Source of the DNA: Bondarzewia mesenterica
Lineage: Eukaryota; Basidiomycota; Agaricomycetes; Russulales; Bondarzewiaceae
Direction of reading: 5' to 3'
Length of the DNA stretch: 20,240 bases
Assembly: GCA_004802705.1 (NCBI GenBank)
Contig: SGPL01000583.1
Coordinates: 1 to 20,240 of the forward strand
The notes beneath the pieces were generated by a model. That model searched no databases, was not told the origin of the DNA, and was given only the letters and a program-made list of their open reading frames with translations. Positions within the stretch are counted from its first letter, which is position 1. Each line of letters starts with the position of its first letter. Of this stretch, positions 9,582 to 16,850 are shown in pieces. Made by a program: the position numbers and the translations under genes.

Positions 9582-9633
9582 GTACGTGAACGTGCCCATG
9601 TTCAAAATAATTCCCATACCCGCCCACCGCAAG
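9582..9633 (+). other. Candidate 52-nt spliceosomal intron
   Basis: The GTACGT donor and CCGCAAG acceptor give a 52-base length that is typical of basidiomycete introns. The length is 1 modulo 3, exactly what is needed to join the upstream and downstream frames. No strong branch-point (CTRAY) is visible, which lowers confidence. Confidence 0.45.
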
Positions 9634-9992
9634 GGAGAAGAAAAAGCCTAATGCACTTGGAAAAGGGCCCCAAATTCGTCAAGAATCAAGGACAAAAGAG
9701 GATAGAGAAATCAACGCCATGGCAGTTCTGCAGGGATCACAAGCCTGAGCCAAAGTCGCAGGACTCGGAGGACGAGTTGGATTTGAAAGGTGTGGGGAAG
9801 CGCAAGGAGATCGCACGGCGCAGGACGTGCGTAGGCAGGGCCGCAGCAGTGGGGTGGCGGGGTGGGCAGTTTGTCTGCGGCATCCAAATGGACAACGATG
9901 ACGATGACGACTACTTGTCCAGTGACCATGAGGACCAGGACCAGGAGATAGTCGAGGACCAGGACGAGCGTGAGGACAGCTTGAAATTCGGG

Positions 9993-10060
9993 TGTCGGGA
10001 AGTATCGCTCGCGGACATGGCCCGTCCAGCAAAGCGAAAGATACGGGCAAGGGGCGGGCA
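9993..10060 (+). repeat. Third partial copy of the repeat end, inside the coding frame
   Basis: The stretch TCGCTCGCGGACATGGCCCG and the following CCAGCAAAGCGAAAG resemble 10440-10470 (TCGCTCGTGGACATGGCCCG, then TACCAAACCGAAAC), and more weakly 9201-9233 at the gene start. The segment coding SLADMARPAKRK thus recurs in and around this locus, as if parts of the gene were duplicated more than once. Confidence 0.5.
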
Positions 10061-10247
10061 GAACGCGAACAGCGATATGTGGCTGGGGCTTGAAGATGGC
10101 GAAGAGTGGGTGAAGGATTTGAACGTATACCAGGTTGATCCAGAAGATTATGAGGATGAGGAGTGGGAGATGCTATTGGAAGTGGAAACGCCAAAGGTGG
10201 CCAGGCGGAAGGCGTATTCAGACGTCGTCCGGGGAGACGACGGGTAG

Positions 10248-10454
10248 GGTACTTATGATAGTACGACTGCGGTGTCGAACAGCGTCCAATCTGGTGAAAT
10301 GGTGGATTTCATTCAGCCTGAGGCCTGACTACGAAAGGTCTTTGTGAATCATTAGCTCCTCAGGGAAGCAAAGAATGTTTATATAAAAAACGCAGGCGAG
10401 AAGATAATAAACTGGGAATTAGCTGGCCTTGGAGGTTGTTCGCTCGTGGACATG
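10248..10454 (+). repeat. Direct repeat B (about 207 bp)
   Basis: A diverged copy of 9002-9217, beginning immediately after the TAG of the unknown gene. It ends at an ATG (10452) that opens a short frame beginning MARLPNRN, similar to MARPAKRK within the gene. No long coding region follows, so the second copy of the gene appears truncated. Confidence 0.7.
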
Positions 10455-11057
10455 GCCCGTTTACCAAACCGAAACACAAGCGCAAAGGGCGCAATTGGGG
10501 CGCAAAGTGGAACAGAGTCAATTCTCGAACACGCACCTCAGGGTCATCCTCTCCATCGAATTACATTCTCAAACTGACCGATTGGCCTCTTGGCGTCTGC
10601 GATCGTATTTCTGCCCATGCAATCATGGGAACGACTGTCCGAGCAAAGCACGAACGACACTGCAATATTGGCCGATGAATGATCCCTTGCACATATACAG
10701 AAATAAAGCACCCACAAGTTCAAGGACAATAGGACCTTCCTATTTTCATGACTGAAATGGGACGCACGGGCCGCGATGGCGGATGGGTATAATTACCCGA
10801 GGGAAAGTTAGTGCATCCCGGAGGACATCGAGCGCTATTGTGTACAGTACGTCCACATCCCTTCTTATGCCTTCGTCAGAGCTCAACCGACTCGGACGCT
10901 CAGAGTACGCCGAAGATCATCAACGAGTGGTTCAGTAATATAGGCATCCTTTGGGAAGAGTCCAGTACGTGATCTCGTCATCCCAGTATCAGCGGTACCT
11001 CATGCACCACGTCCATGACGGCGTACAGACTCTTGTTGCAATTACTGCCATCATCTA
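10455..11057 (+). other. Unassigned region, truncated duplicate and possible leader
   Basis: After repeat B only short open frames follow, and none has a recognisable domain. The last part (about 10990-11057) precedes a GTGAGT donor at 11058 and may be the 5' untranslated exon of the next gene. I see no RNA gene or repeat of note. Confidence 0.35.
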
Positions 11058-11105
11058 GGTGAGTATTCATTACCTCCTCTCCGATACTATTGTGACGTGC
11101 ATCCA
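11058..11105 (+). other. Candidate 48-nt intron in the 5' leader
   Basis: A GTGAGT donor just after CATCTAG, and a CATCCAG acceptor six bases before the ATG at 11112, with a TGTGACG branch-like sequence between. The length is at the short end for basidiomycete introns. It is only a leader intron if transcription starts upstream. Confidence 0.35.
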
Positions 11106-11111
11106 GCAGCC

Positions 11112-11582
11112 ATGGCCAACATCAATGTCCTCTCTGTTTACCTTGATAACAACGATAAGAAAGAGGTCTTTCTTCAGGCCTCCGGGAAGAACTACTCCGG
11201 AACGGGACAACGTCACGTTCTTCTGTGCTGGAAGAACCTCCATGACCACAGGAACCTCGTCATGCAAATTATCCAGTGGATCGGAATTCCTGGGGCATAC
11301 CAGTGGNANAATGTCGCGANGTTTCGCAATANNNNCACATTNNTCTCCGGGAACGACNTCTACCCTNTNGGNTNTTTCACTCGTGNCCAGCGAGANCGTA
11401 TNATCGANCTCGCAGGNATGGTCGAATTCGATAGNACCTCGACCGTGAACACCTGCCGTGTGTGGATGCGTGACTTACTCGAGGCGATGANGAANGANGC
11501 TANNGTCTCGCTCTCGCAGATCAAGTTCAACGAGATCAACAAGGGTGTGCCGCTTCTCAAGCGTCAGACTGAGGTCGCCTAG
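11112..11582 (+). CDS. Small complete ORF, unrecognised protein (156 residues) with many Ns
   Basis: The start is ATG in a good context (GCCATGGCC) and the stop is TAG. The protein begins MANINVLSVYLDNNDKKEVF and continues with a glycine-containing GKNYSGTGQRH, a tryptophan-rich segment (LLCWKNLHDHRN, IIQWIGIPGAYQW) and a helical C-terminus (VWMRDLLEAM, SQIKFNEINKGVPLLKRQ). It has no signal peptide or membrane segment, and a soluble single-domain protein is likely. I do not recognise the family. Scattered ambiguous bases between about 11307 and 11510 leave the frame open, suggesting a real gene with two sequence versions collapsed into one consensus. Codon use and lack of stops support coding. 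The function is unknown. Confidence 0.6.
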   Translation: MANINVLSVYLDNNDKKEVFLQASGKNYSGTGQRHVLLCWKNLHDHRNLVMQIIQWIGIPGAYQWXNVAXFRNXXTXXSGNDXYPXXXFTRXQRXRXIXLAXMVEFDXTSTVNTCRVWMRDLLEAMXXXAXVSLSQIKFNEINKGVPLLKRQTEVA

Positions 11583-12063
11583 GGTTTCGATGAGTTGCAG
11601 AGAGCTGTATCAAATGCACCAAGTCATCATGTAGCACCAGATTGAAACCATCGGGTTTTGGAAATTACCATTCTCTCTATAACCATTGCAGTTTTATTGG
11701 TGAAATCTTGCATACTAGTAGTATCTTTTCAATGCATTCTGATACGACTCACCTTTTTTTCTGAAGTGAAACGGAGTGCAAGGCGCGGAATCGAAGCTAG
11801 GGTTAGGGTGTGGCGCGACGCGTAGGAAATTCGAATTTTGGTCGTCCTTCAGCCGAATTCCTGCGTATTGCGCAATGAGCGTCCCCACTTTCAGAGAAGA
11901 GTCTCTAAGAGAGGTCCTTCTGCTTCACCCCCCCCCCAACTCGTCCTCGATCAACCACCTAAGTCAGCTGCATCAGCAGCCTGCGACCGGCTAAAATTGG
12001 GTGAGGATGCTTTCTGATCTTTGATCATGACCGGGACCAAACCGGGACTAAAAGGATTGAAAA
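11583..12063 (+). other. Intergenic region between the small ORF and the APH-family gene
   Basis: The first part is AT-rich and fits the 3' untranslated region of the small ORF. It also contains a poly-C run at about 11929-11938, a two-unit AGGGTTAGGGT stretch near 11800, and a CCGGGACCAAACCGGGAC short direct repeat near 12030. No gene is supported. Confidence 0.4.
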
Positions 12064-12948
12064 ATGAGATTGCCGTCACACTCTTTATCTAAAGCGACCA
12101 AGCTTTGGCTGCCAAAGTCGTACGACGATCTGGATGCCATCACCTCACCAAACGTGCTCTACGACCTCGGTCGTTTTGGAAAGAGGGTAGTCAGGACGGC
12201 AGATGGAGTCGTCATCAAGTACGGCGGAGACGAGCTCGCGGAAGAGGTCCTCTGCACCCGTTTCGCTCACGAGAAGCTATCTTTACCCGTTCCACGCATC
12301 CTTCACTATCCAGGCTCGGCTCGGCGCAGGGTATCATGGACCATGCCGCCGCCTGTCGCTGCCACTGGTCCTACTGGCGTTTGGTACATCTGCATGGAGG
12401 AAGTGCCCGGTGCTTCGCTCGACAAAGTCATCGACACTTTGTCGGAACAGCAGCTTGACCACATCGCAGGCCAGCTCAAATCGATCATCGCCCGCATCGG
12501 CAGCGTCAAGTCGAAGACGCTTGGCTCGATAACTGGCGATCCATACCGCACCCTTCTCGTCTATCCCGCATATCAGCCGAAGCAAGCATTCACGACTGTG
12601 GCCGAATTTCGCGATCACTTTCATCGACTGCTACTCATGTGTCCGGGCGGAGAACGAGAGGCGAACGAGCTGCTCAATCGAATACCCCGTAACGCCGCAA
12701 TACGCTTTACACATGGCGATCTTGTACCCAAGAACATCATGGTCGACGGGTCGGCAATAACCGGCATCATCGACTGGGCCAATGCTGGGTTCTATCCCGA
12801 GTTCTGGGAATACTGTCGAATGCACAGCCCCGACCTTATGACGCCACAATGGTCAAGGGTGCTAGAAACTGTGTTTCCTGGAGAGCGCCGTCAGGAAGAG
12901 ATAGATGCGGTTGAGAAGATGCTATTCGACATCTCTTGGTTTCTGTAA
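12064..12948 (+). CDS. Aminoglycoside phosphotransferase (APH)-family kinase, intact
   Basis: A single-exon, 294-residue protein of the protein-kinase-like APH fold. An N-terminal lobe carries RTADGVVIKYG with the candidate ATP-binding Lys52 and a downstream Glu at 60/61. The catalytic loop is HGDLVPKN (His217, Asp219 catalytic, Asn224 metal-binding) and the metal-binding DFG-equivalent is IIDW (Asp237), followed by the usual AGFYPEFWEY block. Family members phosphorylate small molecules with ATP. In basidiomycetes they are numerous, and drug resistance should not be assumed. The ATG at 12064 follows an A-rich AAAA context, and the length is normal for the family. No membrane segment or signal peptide is seen. 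All key residues are present, so it is likely functional. The substrate is unknown. Confidence 0.88.
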   Translation: MRLPSHSLSKATKLWLPKSYDDLDAITSPNVLYDLGRFGKRVVRTADGVVIKYGGDELAEEVLCTRFAHEKLSLPVPRILHYPGSARRRVSWTMPPPVAATGPTGVWYICMEEVPGASLDKVIDTLSEQQLDHIAGQLKSIIARIGSVKSKTLGSITGDPYRTLLVYPAYQPKQAFTTVAEFRDHFHRLLLMCPGGEREANELLNRIPRNAAIRFTHGDLVPKNIMVDGSAITGIIDWANAGFYPEFWEYCRMHSPDLMTPQWSRVLETVFPGERRQEEIDAVEKMLFDISWFL

Positions 12949-13476
12949 CATGAGGATACATACCGGTGTTGAGTAAGTCTCACCCGCTACCATGTCATGC
13001 GACTAGCGCATGAGCTAGCAGGGTAAATCATGTTGATGCGGGTGCATCATCTGCCATCGATTCTGCACCGCCCTACCACACCACAACAGCACGTCGTTCT
13101 CCAATCCACCATAAATGGCATTCGCGCTGCAGATGAGCAGATCGATGAGTCCTCCGCAGGCATCAGTCTCCACTTCTTGGACAATATCTATCTTCACATT
13201 TATGCACTCACTGTGTCTCATTTTACTCATGCTCTTCTTGCCTCGCGAGATCCTTCGAGTCATTCTCTACCGTGACAATCGCGACCAATGCTAGCGACGG
13301 AAGAGACCATACGACAATACGAGAAACGCCTTCCCATATATCGTCCTCGCCGCCATCTTCCATCTCAATATCCCCGTCGGTCTGCGTTCGGCTTCTGATC
13401 TCTCTCTGACATTGACGCACTTCCTCCTTTCAACCTATTCCCACCTCCCAACCCTTTTTGCTTCATTCCTAACACG
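12949..13476. other. Unassigned intergenic region
   Basis: Overlapping short frames occur on both strands (about 80 codons each at 13015-13275, and 65 codons on the minus strand at 13223-13420), and none is convincing. The last 80 bases before 13477 are CT-rich, as in basidiomycete leaders. Confidence 0.35.
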
Positions 13477-13785
13477 ATGTGGTATGAGATAGTCAACTGT
13501 ATCCGCTCGACTATCTCTCTCGCCGGAGTTGGAACAAACACCGCTCAGGAACCATTCGTGACAAATCTGCCACGGCCCCTACGCGTGCTCCATACTCGGT
13601 CCTCACAGTCGTGCACGCCGCACTCATCTCGAACGCGTCGGTCCTCACGGTCGTGTGCGCCGCACTCCGAACATGTCCGGGGAACGCACAGGAAACTCGC
13701 TGAGTCACCTGCAGCGGGCGAGCCATCGCCGAGTAGAGGTGCAGTCGATTACCCTAATGTAAACGAATGTCTAAACACGATGTAA
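13477..13785 (+). CDS. Possible small ORF, 102 residues, low confidence
   Basis: An ATG follows a CT-rich stretch, and the frame runs to TAA at 13783-13785. The product is Ser/Arg/Pro-rich with no domain. Its centre contains two copies of a 29-bp sequence at a 42-bp period, which keeps the frame (RSSQSCTPHS versus RSSRSCAPHS). The minus strand is also open across the same repeat, so coding cannot be decided. It may be only a chance frame. Confidence 0.2.
   Translation: MWYEIVNCIRSTISLAGVGTNTAQEPFVTNLPRPLRVLHTRSSQSCTPHSSRTRRSSRSCAPHSEHVRGTHRKLAESPAAGEPSPSRGAVDYPNVNECLNTM
13597..13667 (+). repeat. Two-copy tandem repeat, 29-bp core, 42-bp period
   Basis: CGGTCCTCAC(A/G)GTCGTG followed by (CA/TG)CGCCGCACTC occurs at 13597-13625 and 13639-13667, differing at three bases. 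The 42-bp period equals 14 codons. Confidence 0.75.
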
Positions 13786-14005
13786 GCCGTCGCGGCCGCC
13801 AACTTCGAGTCGGTCGCAGATTCTCGAACACATACTCACTGGTGCGTTGGTCCTTCCAGAAACAATAACAAAAAACACCACCCCAGCACCGACAGCCGTC
13901 CGCAAAGTGCACCAGCACAGTGCGTGTTGTCGATTGTCTTCTCTTGCTATTTTCCGGTACCCATAACTATCCTCCCAAAACAACCTACATAGCCTCTCAA
14001 CACCG

Positions 14006-14938
14006 ATGACATCCACTGTCGACAATCCCGCGCTAGCCTCCGTCCACTGGCAAACCACTCTTGTTGGCTCTGACTGGGACCACGACCACACTCGCTCTTC
14101 TGATGGTCTCACATTCGATGACCTTTTGGCTACGGCTGCAGAGTACCAGACCGGCACTGCGCACACACCTCGAGAAAACCGTCAGCCAACAGCTCCTTGC
14201 CCCAAGAACATCATGTCTCTCGAAGCCATCCTATCACCCGTCTCGTCTGATTACTCGTCTCCATCAACTGGCTCTGGCAACCACCGCGAGGCTCGTGGTC
14301 CTACGAACTCTGCCCGCCAGACTCCTCAACCTCAGCTCGAACCTAGTGCGCATGTACCAGACCAACCTCAACCTTGCCGCGTCACCACAAGTCCCATCCT
14401 ACCGATCCTCGTGCATCCCACACCTGCCCGTCGATCTCTCCCAATCCATCCCCGCTCACCCTCATTCACAGCTCCCTACATCGCGCCCCTACCCGCCCCA
14501 CCCACCCGCGGGTCTCCCACGCTGCTCATCGCAAAGCCGATTCCTGAACCCATCCTTCCTCATCCACCATTTCAGGCTGGACGCCTTCTCCCACAGAAGA
14601 ACCCTCGACATCCCACAAACACGTCGTTGACCCCCCAGGTTCCCACCTTTGGCGTTACAACCGGCACGACTGCCAAGACCAAATCCTCCCTCTCGCCGAA
14701 GCTCAAAGCATCGAAGACGCGCTCGCACTCCTCCACCACAATGCCCGCACGGTCCCCACCACCGCACTGTGCGGCGGCATCGCTCTGTCTCTCACCTTCA
14801 CCATCACCAATGCCATGCATAGAGAATGCACTTGTGTCGAGACTGACTCCATTGTTGATTGTGGGCATGCCTTTGACTTGCACCCGCATGCGACTTTTGG
14901 ATCGTGCACGCACGATATGGCTCATTTACTTGCAATGA
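14006..14938 (+). CDS. Proline/serine-rich ORF, likely a spliced gene, unrecognised
   Basis: The ATG at 14006 follows a pyrimidine-rich leader with CTCAACACCG just before it. The first ~90 residues (MTSTVDNPALASVHWQ, GLTFDDLLATAAEY, SLEAILSPVSSDYSS) look like an ordinary acidic/Ser-rich regulatory protein N-terminus. A long Pro/Ser-rich, presumably disordered stretch follows. Near 14546-14576 lies a strong acceptor-like site (CTGAAC branch-like sequence, pyrimidine tract, TTTCAG). Beyond it, another frame (14578-15042) has a more protein-like composition (SIEDALALLHHNAR, then a Cys/His-rich ECTCVETDSIVDCGHAFDLH). The gene probably switches frame through an intron ending at 14576, but no good donor could be fixed, so the C-terminus given is provisional. 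No known domain is recognised. Confidence 0.4.
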   Translation: MTSTVDNPALASVHWQTTLVGSDWDHDHTRSSDGLTFDDLLATAAEYQTGTAHTPRENRQPTAPCPKNIMSLEAILSPVSSDYSSPSTGSGNHREARGPTNSARQTPQPQLEPSAHVPDQPQPCRVTTSPILPILVHPTPARRSLPIHPRSPSFTAPYIAPLPAPPTRGSPTLLIAKPIPEPILPHPPFQAGRLLPQKNPRHPTNTSLTPQVPTFGVTTGTTAKTKSSLSPKLKASKTRSHSSTTMPARSPPPHCAAASLCLSPSPSPMPCIENALVSRLTPLLIVGMPLTCTRMRLLDRARTIWLIYLQ

Positions 14939-15042
14939 TGCATCGCCTCTATACCACCGCCAGCACTGCGCATCTGTGTATATATATGCATATGCCGCTC
15001 TTCTTGCAGTCAAGAGATGGGTACGTACACCATAGTCACTAG

Positions 15043-15334
15043 CTAGAGGTACGTAACTTGTCAGTGCATATGATATGTGAGCTTGTGGTTGACTATCAAA
15101 TTCAAATAATCATGATAGCAGGTCAAAAATAGCCCACATCTCGCTTGTAGCTTGCCTGACGGGGCACAACAATCTTCGACCGTCCGCGCTCAAATCTCGT
15201 AATGGCTGACCCATAATCTCTTTTTTTCGGTCATTCAATCGTCCCTACTCATACACCGTCCCATCCCCGTCCCCGTCCCTGTCCCCACTCCTCCCTCCTC
15301 ACCACTATGTTCTTACTCACCCCTCAACTCTATA
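15043..15334 (+). promoter_or_regulatory. CT-rich promoter/leader-like segment ending at an ATG by the foldback element
   Basis: After a TTTTTTT run, the sequence from about 15233 is pyrimidine-rich with four CCCCGTCC-type units and ends CTCCCTCCTCACCACTATG (ATG at 15306), a typical basidiomycete start-codon context. The frame from this ATG runs directly into the AT-rich palindromic element at 15335 and stops after 44 codons, so any gene that began here has been displaced or truncated. No downstream remainder of such a gene was found in the window. Confidence 0.35.
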
Positions 15335-15576
15335 CATTAGTAAATGTACATATTTTCTTACCATTCTTAGGTGACTTAAATGGACTTGTCAACTTTAAAA
15401 TGTGCTTGTGTTTAGTAAGTGCAACCAAGTTTGCTTGACTTATGACAAGTCCATGAACTTGCCCTGACCACTGCATAAGCACAAGGCAGGGCCATCAAGA
15501 AATTCACCCTTACTTAAATGGCCACTAACTAGCAAATAAAAAGATGAAATCTGGAAAAACTAATGCTTTAATATTT

Positions 15577-15654
15577 GCCACATGAGAGATTTGAACCCAA
15601 GACCTCAACAAACAGCAAGCACTTTCAGCACTCTTAACCATTAAGCCAAATGAT
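15577..15654 (-). repeat. tRNA-like sequence in the left foldback arm
   Basis: The minus strand reads as a degenerate tRNA. An A box (TGGCTTAATGG, 15638-15648) fits TRGYNNARNNG, a B box region (GGTTCAAATCTC, 15586-15597) fits GWTCRANNC, and the spacing is suitable. TTAATGGTTAAGAG resembles the D arm of Ser/Leu-type tRNAs. The 3' acceptor side ATGTGGC is present, but the 5' acceptor side is mutated and the anticodon arm does not fold well. It is a tRNA-derived, SINE-like relic and not a working tRNA. Transcription would run outward, away from the loop. Confidence 0.6.
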
Positions 15655-15967
15655 TCAAATAATAATAGTTTGTTTTTAAATTATATATCACTTTTTTTTG
15701 ACTTGAAAAACTTTTTCATCTAGGTATCTAGTAGGGTGAATATTTTCTGCTTTTTGAACAGTTTTCATGCACAAATATGTGATATACCTCATATCACCAG
15801 CAAGCTACTGATGAGAAGAGTTTAAATATCTAGTTATGAGGTTACAGCTAGAATCTGTTGAGTGCATCTACAATGAATATCCATTTCACCCCTGGACATC
15901 CAAATGAAAAAGATTGCTAAGTCGAAAAATGCAGTATATAATTTAAAAACTAACTACAATTGTATGA

Positions 15968-16045
15968 GCCATTTGGCCTAATGGTTAAAAATGTCAGAAG
16001 TGTTTGCTATTTGCTGAGATTTTAAGTTCAAATCTCTTATGTGGC
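15968..16045 (+). repeat. tRNA-like sequence in the right foldback arm
   Basis: This is an inverted counterpart of 15577-15654. GCCATTT (15968-15974) can pair with ATGTGGC (16039-16045) as a 7-bp acceptor stem, with a G-U pair and one mismatch. The A box TGGCCTAATGG is at 15974-15984 and B box GTTCAAATC at 16026-16034. The T stem and anticodon arm are degenerate, so it is not a functional tRNA. An intact pair of pol III boxes is the notable feature. Confidence 0.6.
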
Positions 16046-16317
16046 AAATATTAAAGCATTAATTTTTCTCCTTGATGCTGCTACTTATCCAAGCATAAAG
16101 GATTGCTACAAGTCATTAGGCTTACAGACTTATGTGAACTTATAAGATCAACTTATGAAAAAACACCTGTCTAATCAACTTGTGTAAGTCACTGATGTGA
16201 CTTAACTTGAAAACTTGTACGACTTGCACAAGTTACATAAGAATGATAAGAATATATATATATTTACTGATGAGTGACCACTTGTCTGAGGAGGCGACAA
16301 GAACAGCTGACAGAATT

Positions 16318-16717
16318 TGTTGAAAACTGTAATCTATTGTATAGATACCTTATTGGACTTTATCTCAGACGTGTAGGAGTAGGAAAGCAGCTCCGTTATA
16401 TATCTATATAAATGCAACACAGTGCCAGAAACACAGTTGTATTTATTGATCACGTGGAATGAATAAGTAGGACGAGTGGACAATATGAGATTATGAGAGC
16501 ACACTATGTATGGTGGAGTACAGGAGATGGGTATCTAGTGATAGAGAAAAGCAGAGCAATTGGAGGGGGTTTTATGTTTGTAAAGAAAATATATGAAAGG
16601 CTATAATGACAAACATAAGTGAGTAGGGGAATAGAATTGTGAGTTGTAAGTATTATAGTAGATGAGCTCGAATGCAAAATTGGAAAGAGTAGTTACGATT
16701 CCCATTTTAGGGAATCA
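16318..16717 (-). mobile_element. ~400-bp LTR-like segment
   Basis: The plus strand starts TGTTGAAAAC and ends GGGAATCA (TG..CA). On the minus strand it is directly preceded by a purine-rich run (AAAAAGAAAA), with AGGGGGAGCTC a little upstream, as expected for a polypurine tract before a 3' LTR. TATATAAATG at about 16407-16416 is a possible TATA box for plus-strand reading. Orientation is therefore uncertain: the polypurine tract and the weak pol relic at 16760-16850 favour leftward transcription. No target duplication was found. Confidence 0.4.
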
Positions 16718-16850
16718 TTTTCTTTTTATAAAGAGCTCCCCCTAACCTTTACGTTCAACTTATCCTCAACTTTTGCCTATTGTCATGCCTAAAAACAGTT
16801 TTGGACTTAGACATAAAGGTTTTAGCAAAAATATTGTAATACTATTAAGT
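16718..16850 (-). pseudogene. Possible C-terminal pol relic of a retroelement
   Basis: On the minus strand a short frame reads NIFAKTFMSKSKTVF and ends TGA at about 16761-16763, just before AGGGGGAGCTC. This resembles the ADIFTK-type C-terminus of Copia polyproteins, followed by a polypurine tract. Upstream sequence is full of stops. The match is short and by eye, so the call is tentative. Confidence 0.3.

Larger units (their letters stand above)
9215..10247 (+). pseudogene. Unrecognised charged protein gene, two exons with a nonsense codon at the junction
   Basis: Exon 1 (ATG at 9215) encodes 121 residues rich in Ser, Lys and Arg, with a hydrophobic-acidic patch ILSISSDEDS that resembles a SUMO-interacting motif. 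Its frame ends TAA at 9578-9580. Two bases later comes a textbook donor GTACGT (9582), and a CAAG acceptor ends at 9633. This 52-base candidate intron is the right length and phase to bring exon 1 into the long second frame (9634-10247), which ends TAG. The second part has basic segments (GRRKSLMHLEKG, MARPAKRKIRAR), an acidic run (NDDDDDYLSSDHED) and further acidic stretches. No enzyme fold is visible, and a nuclear or chromatin-associated role is only a guess from composition. The TAA abutting the donor may be a C-to-T nonsense mutation, or the splice choice may differ (weaker donors lie at 9540 and 9552). Functional status is uncertain. Confidence 0.45.
15335..16272. mobile_element. ~938-bp palindromic foldback element (non-autonomous DNA transposon-like)
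   Basis: The left arm (15335-15742) and right arm (about 15880-16272) are inverted copies of each other around a ~137-nt loop. The ends pair: CATTAGTAAAT at the left and the reverse complement CATCAGTAAAT at the right, continuing through ATTCTTATCATTCTTA-type sequence for about 45 bp. Pairing resumes over the tRNA-like cores, the TTTAAATTATATA blocks and, near the loop, CTTTTTCAT..GGGTGAAT. Each outer part has clustered ACTTG/CAAGT motifs (four at the left, six at the right), like subterminal transposase-binding repeats. No protein is encoded and I see no clear target-site duplication. The arms have diverged, so the element is old or mutated. Foldback/MITE-like is the best description, and I cannot assign a superfamily. 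Confidence 0.65.

Noticed and set aside
9002..10454. Direct repeats as LTRs of a small retrotransposon
   Set aside because: No TG..CA ends, no primer-binding site or polypurine tract, and repeat A contains the gene's own start. Tandem duplication fits better.
11799..11812. AGGGTTAGGGT resembling telomere repeat
   Set aside because: Only about two units, in unique DNA. Expected by chance and not evidence of a telomere.
13015..13420. Short overlapping frames on both strands
   Set aside because: Each under about 82 codons, with no domain, no convincing leader and mutual overlap.
15577..16045. Two functional tRNA genes
   Set aside because: Anticodon and T arms do not fold properly, and both lie in the arms of a repeat. 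Treated as tRNA-derived relics.
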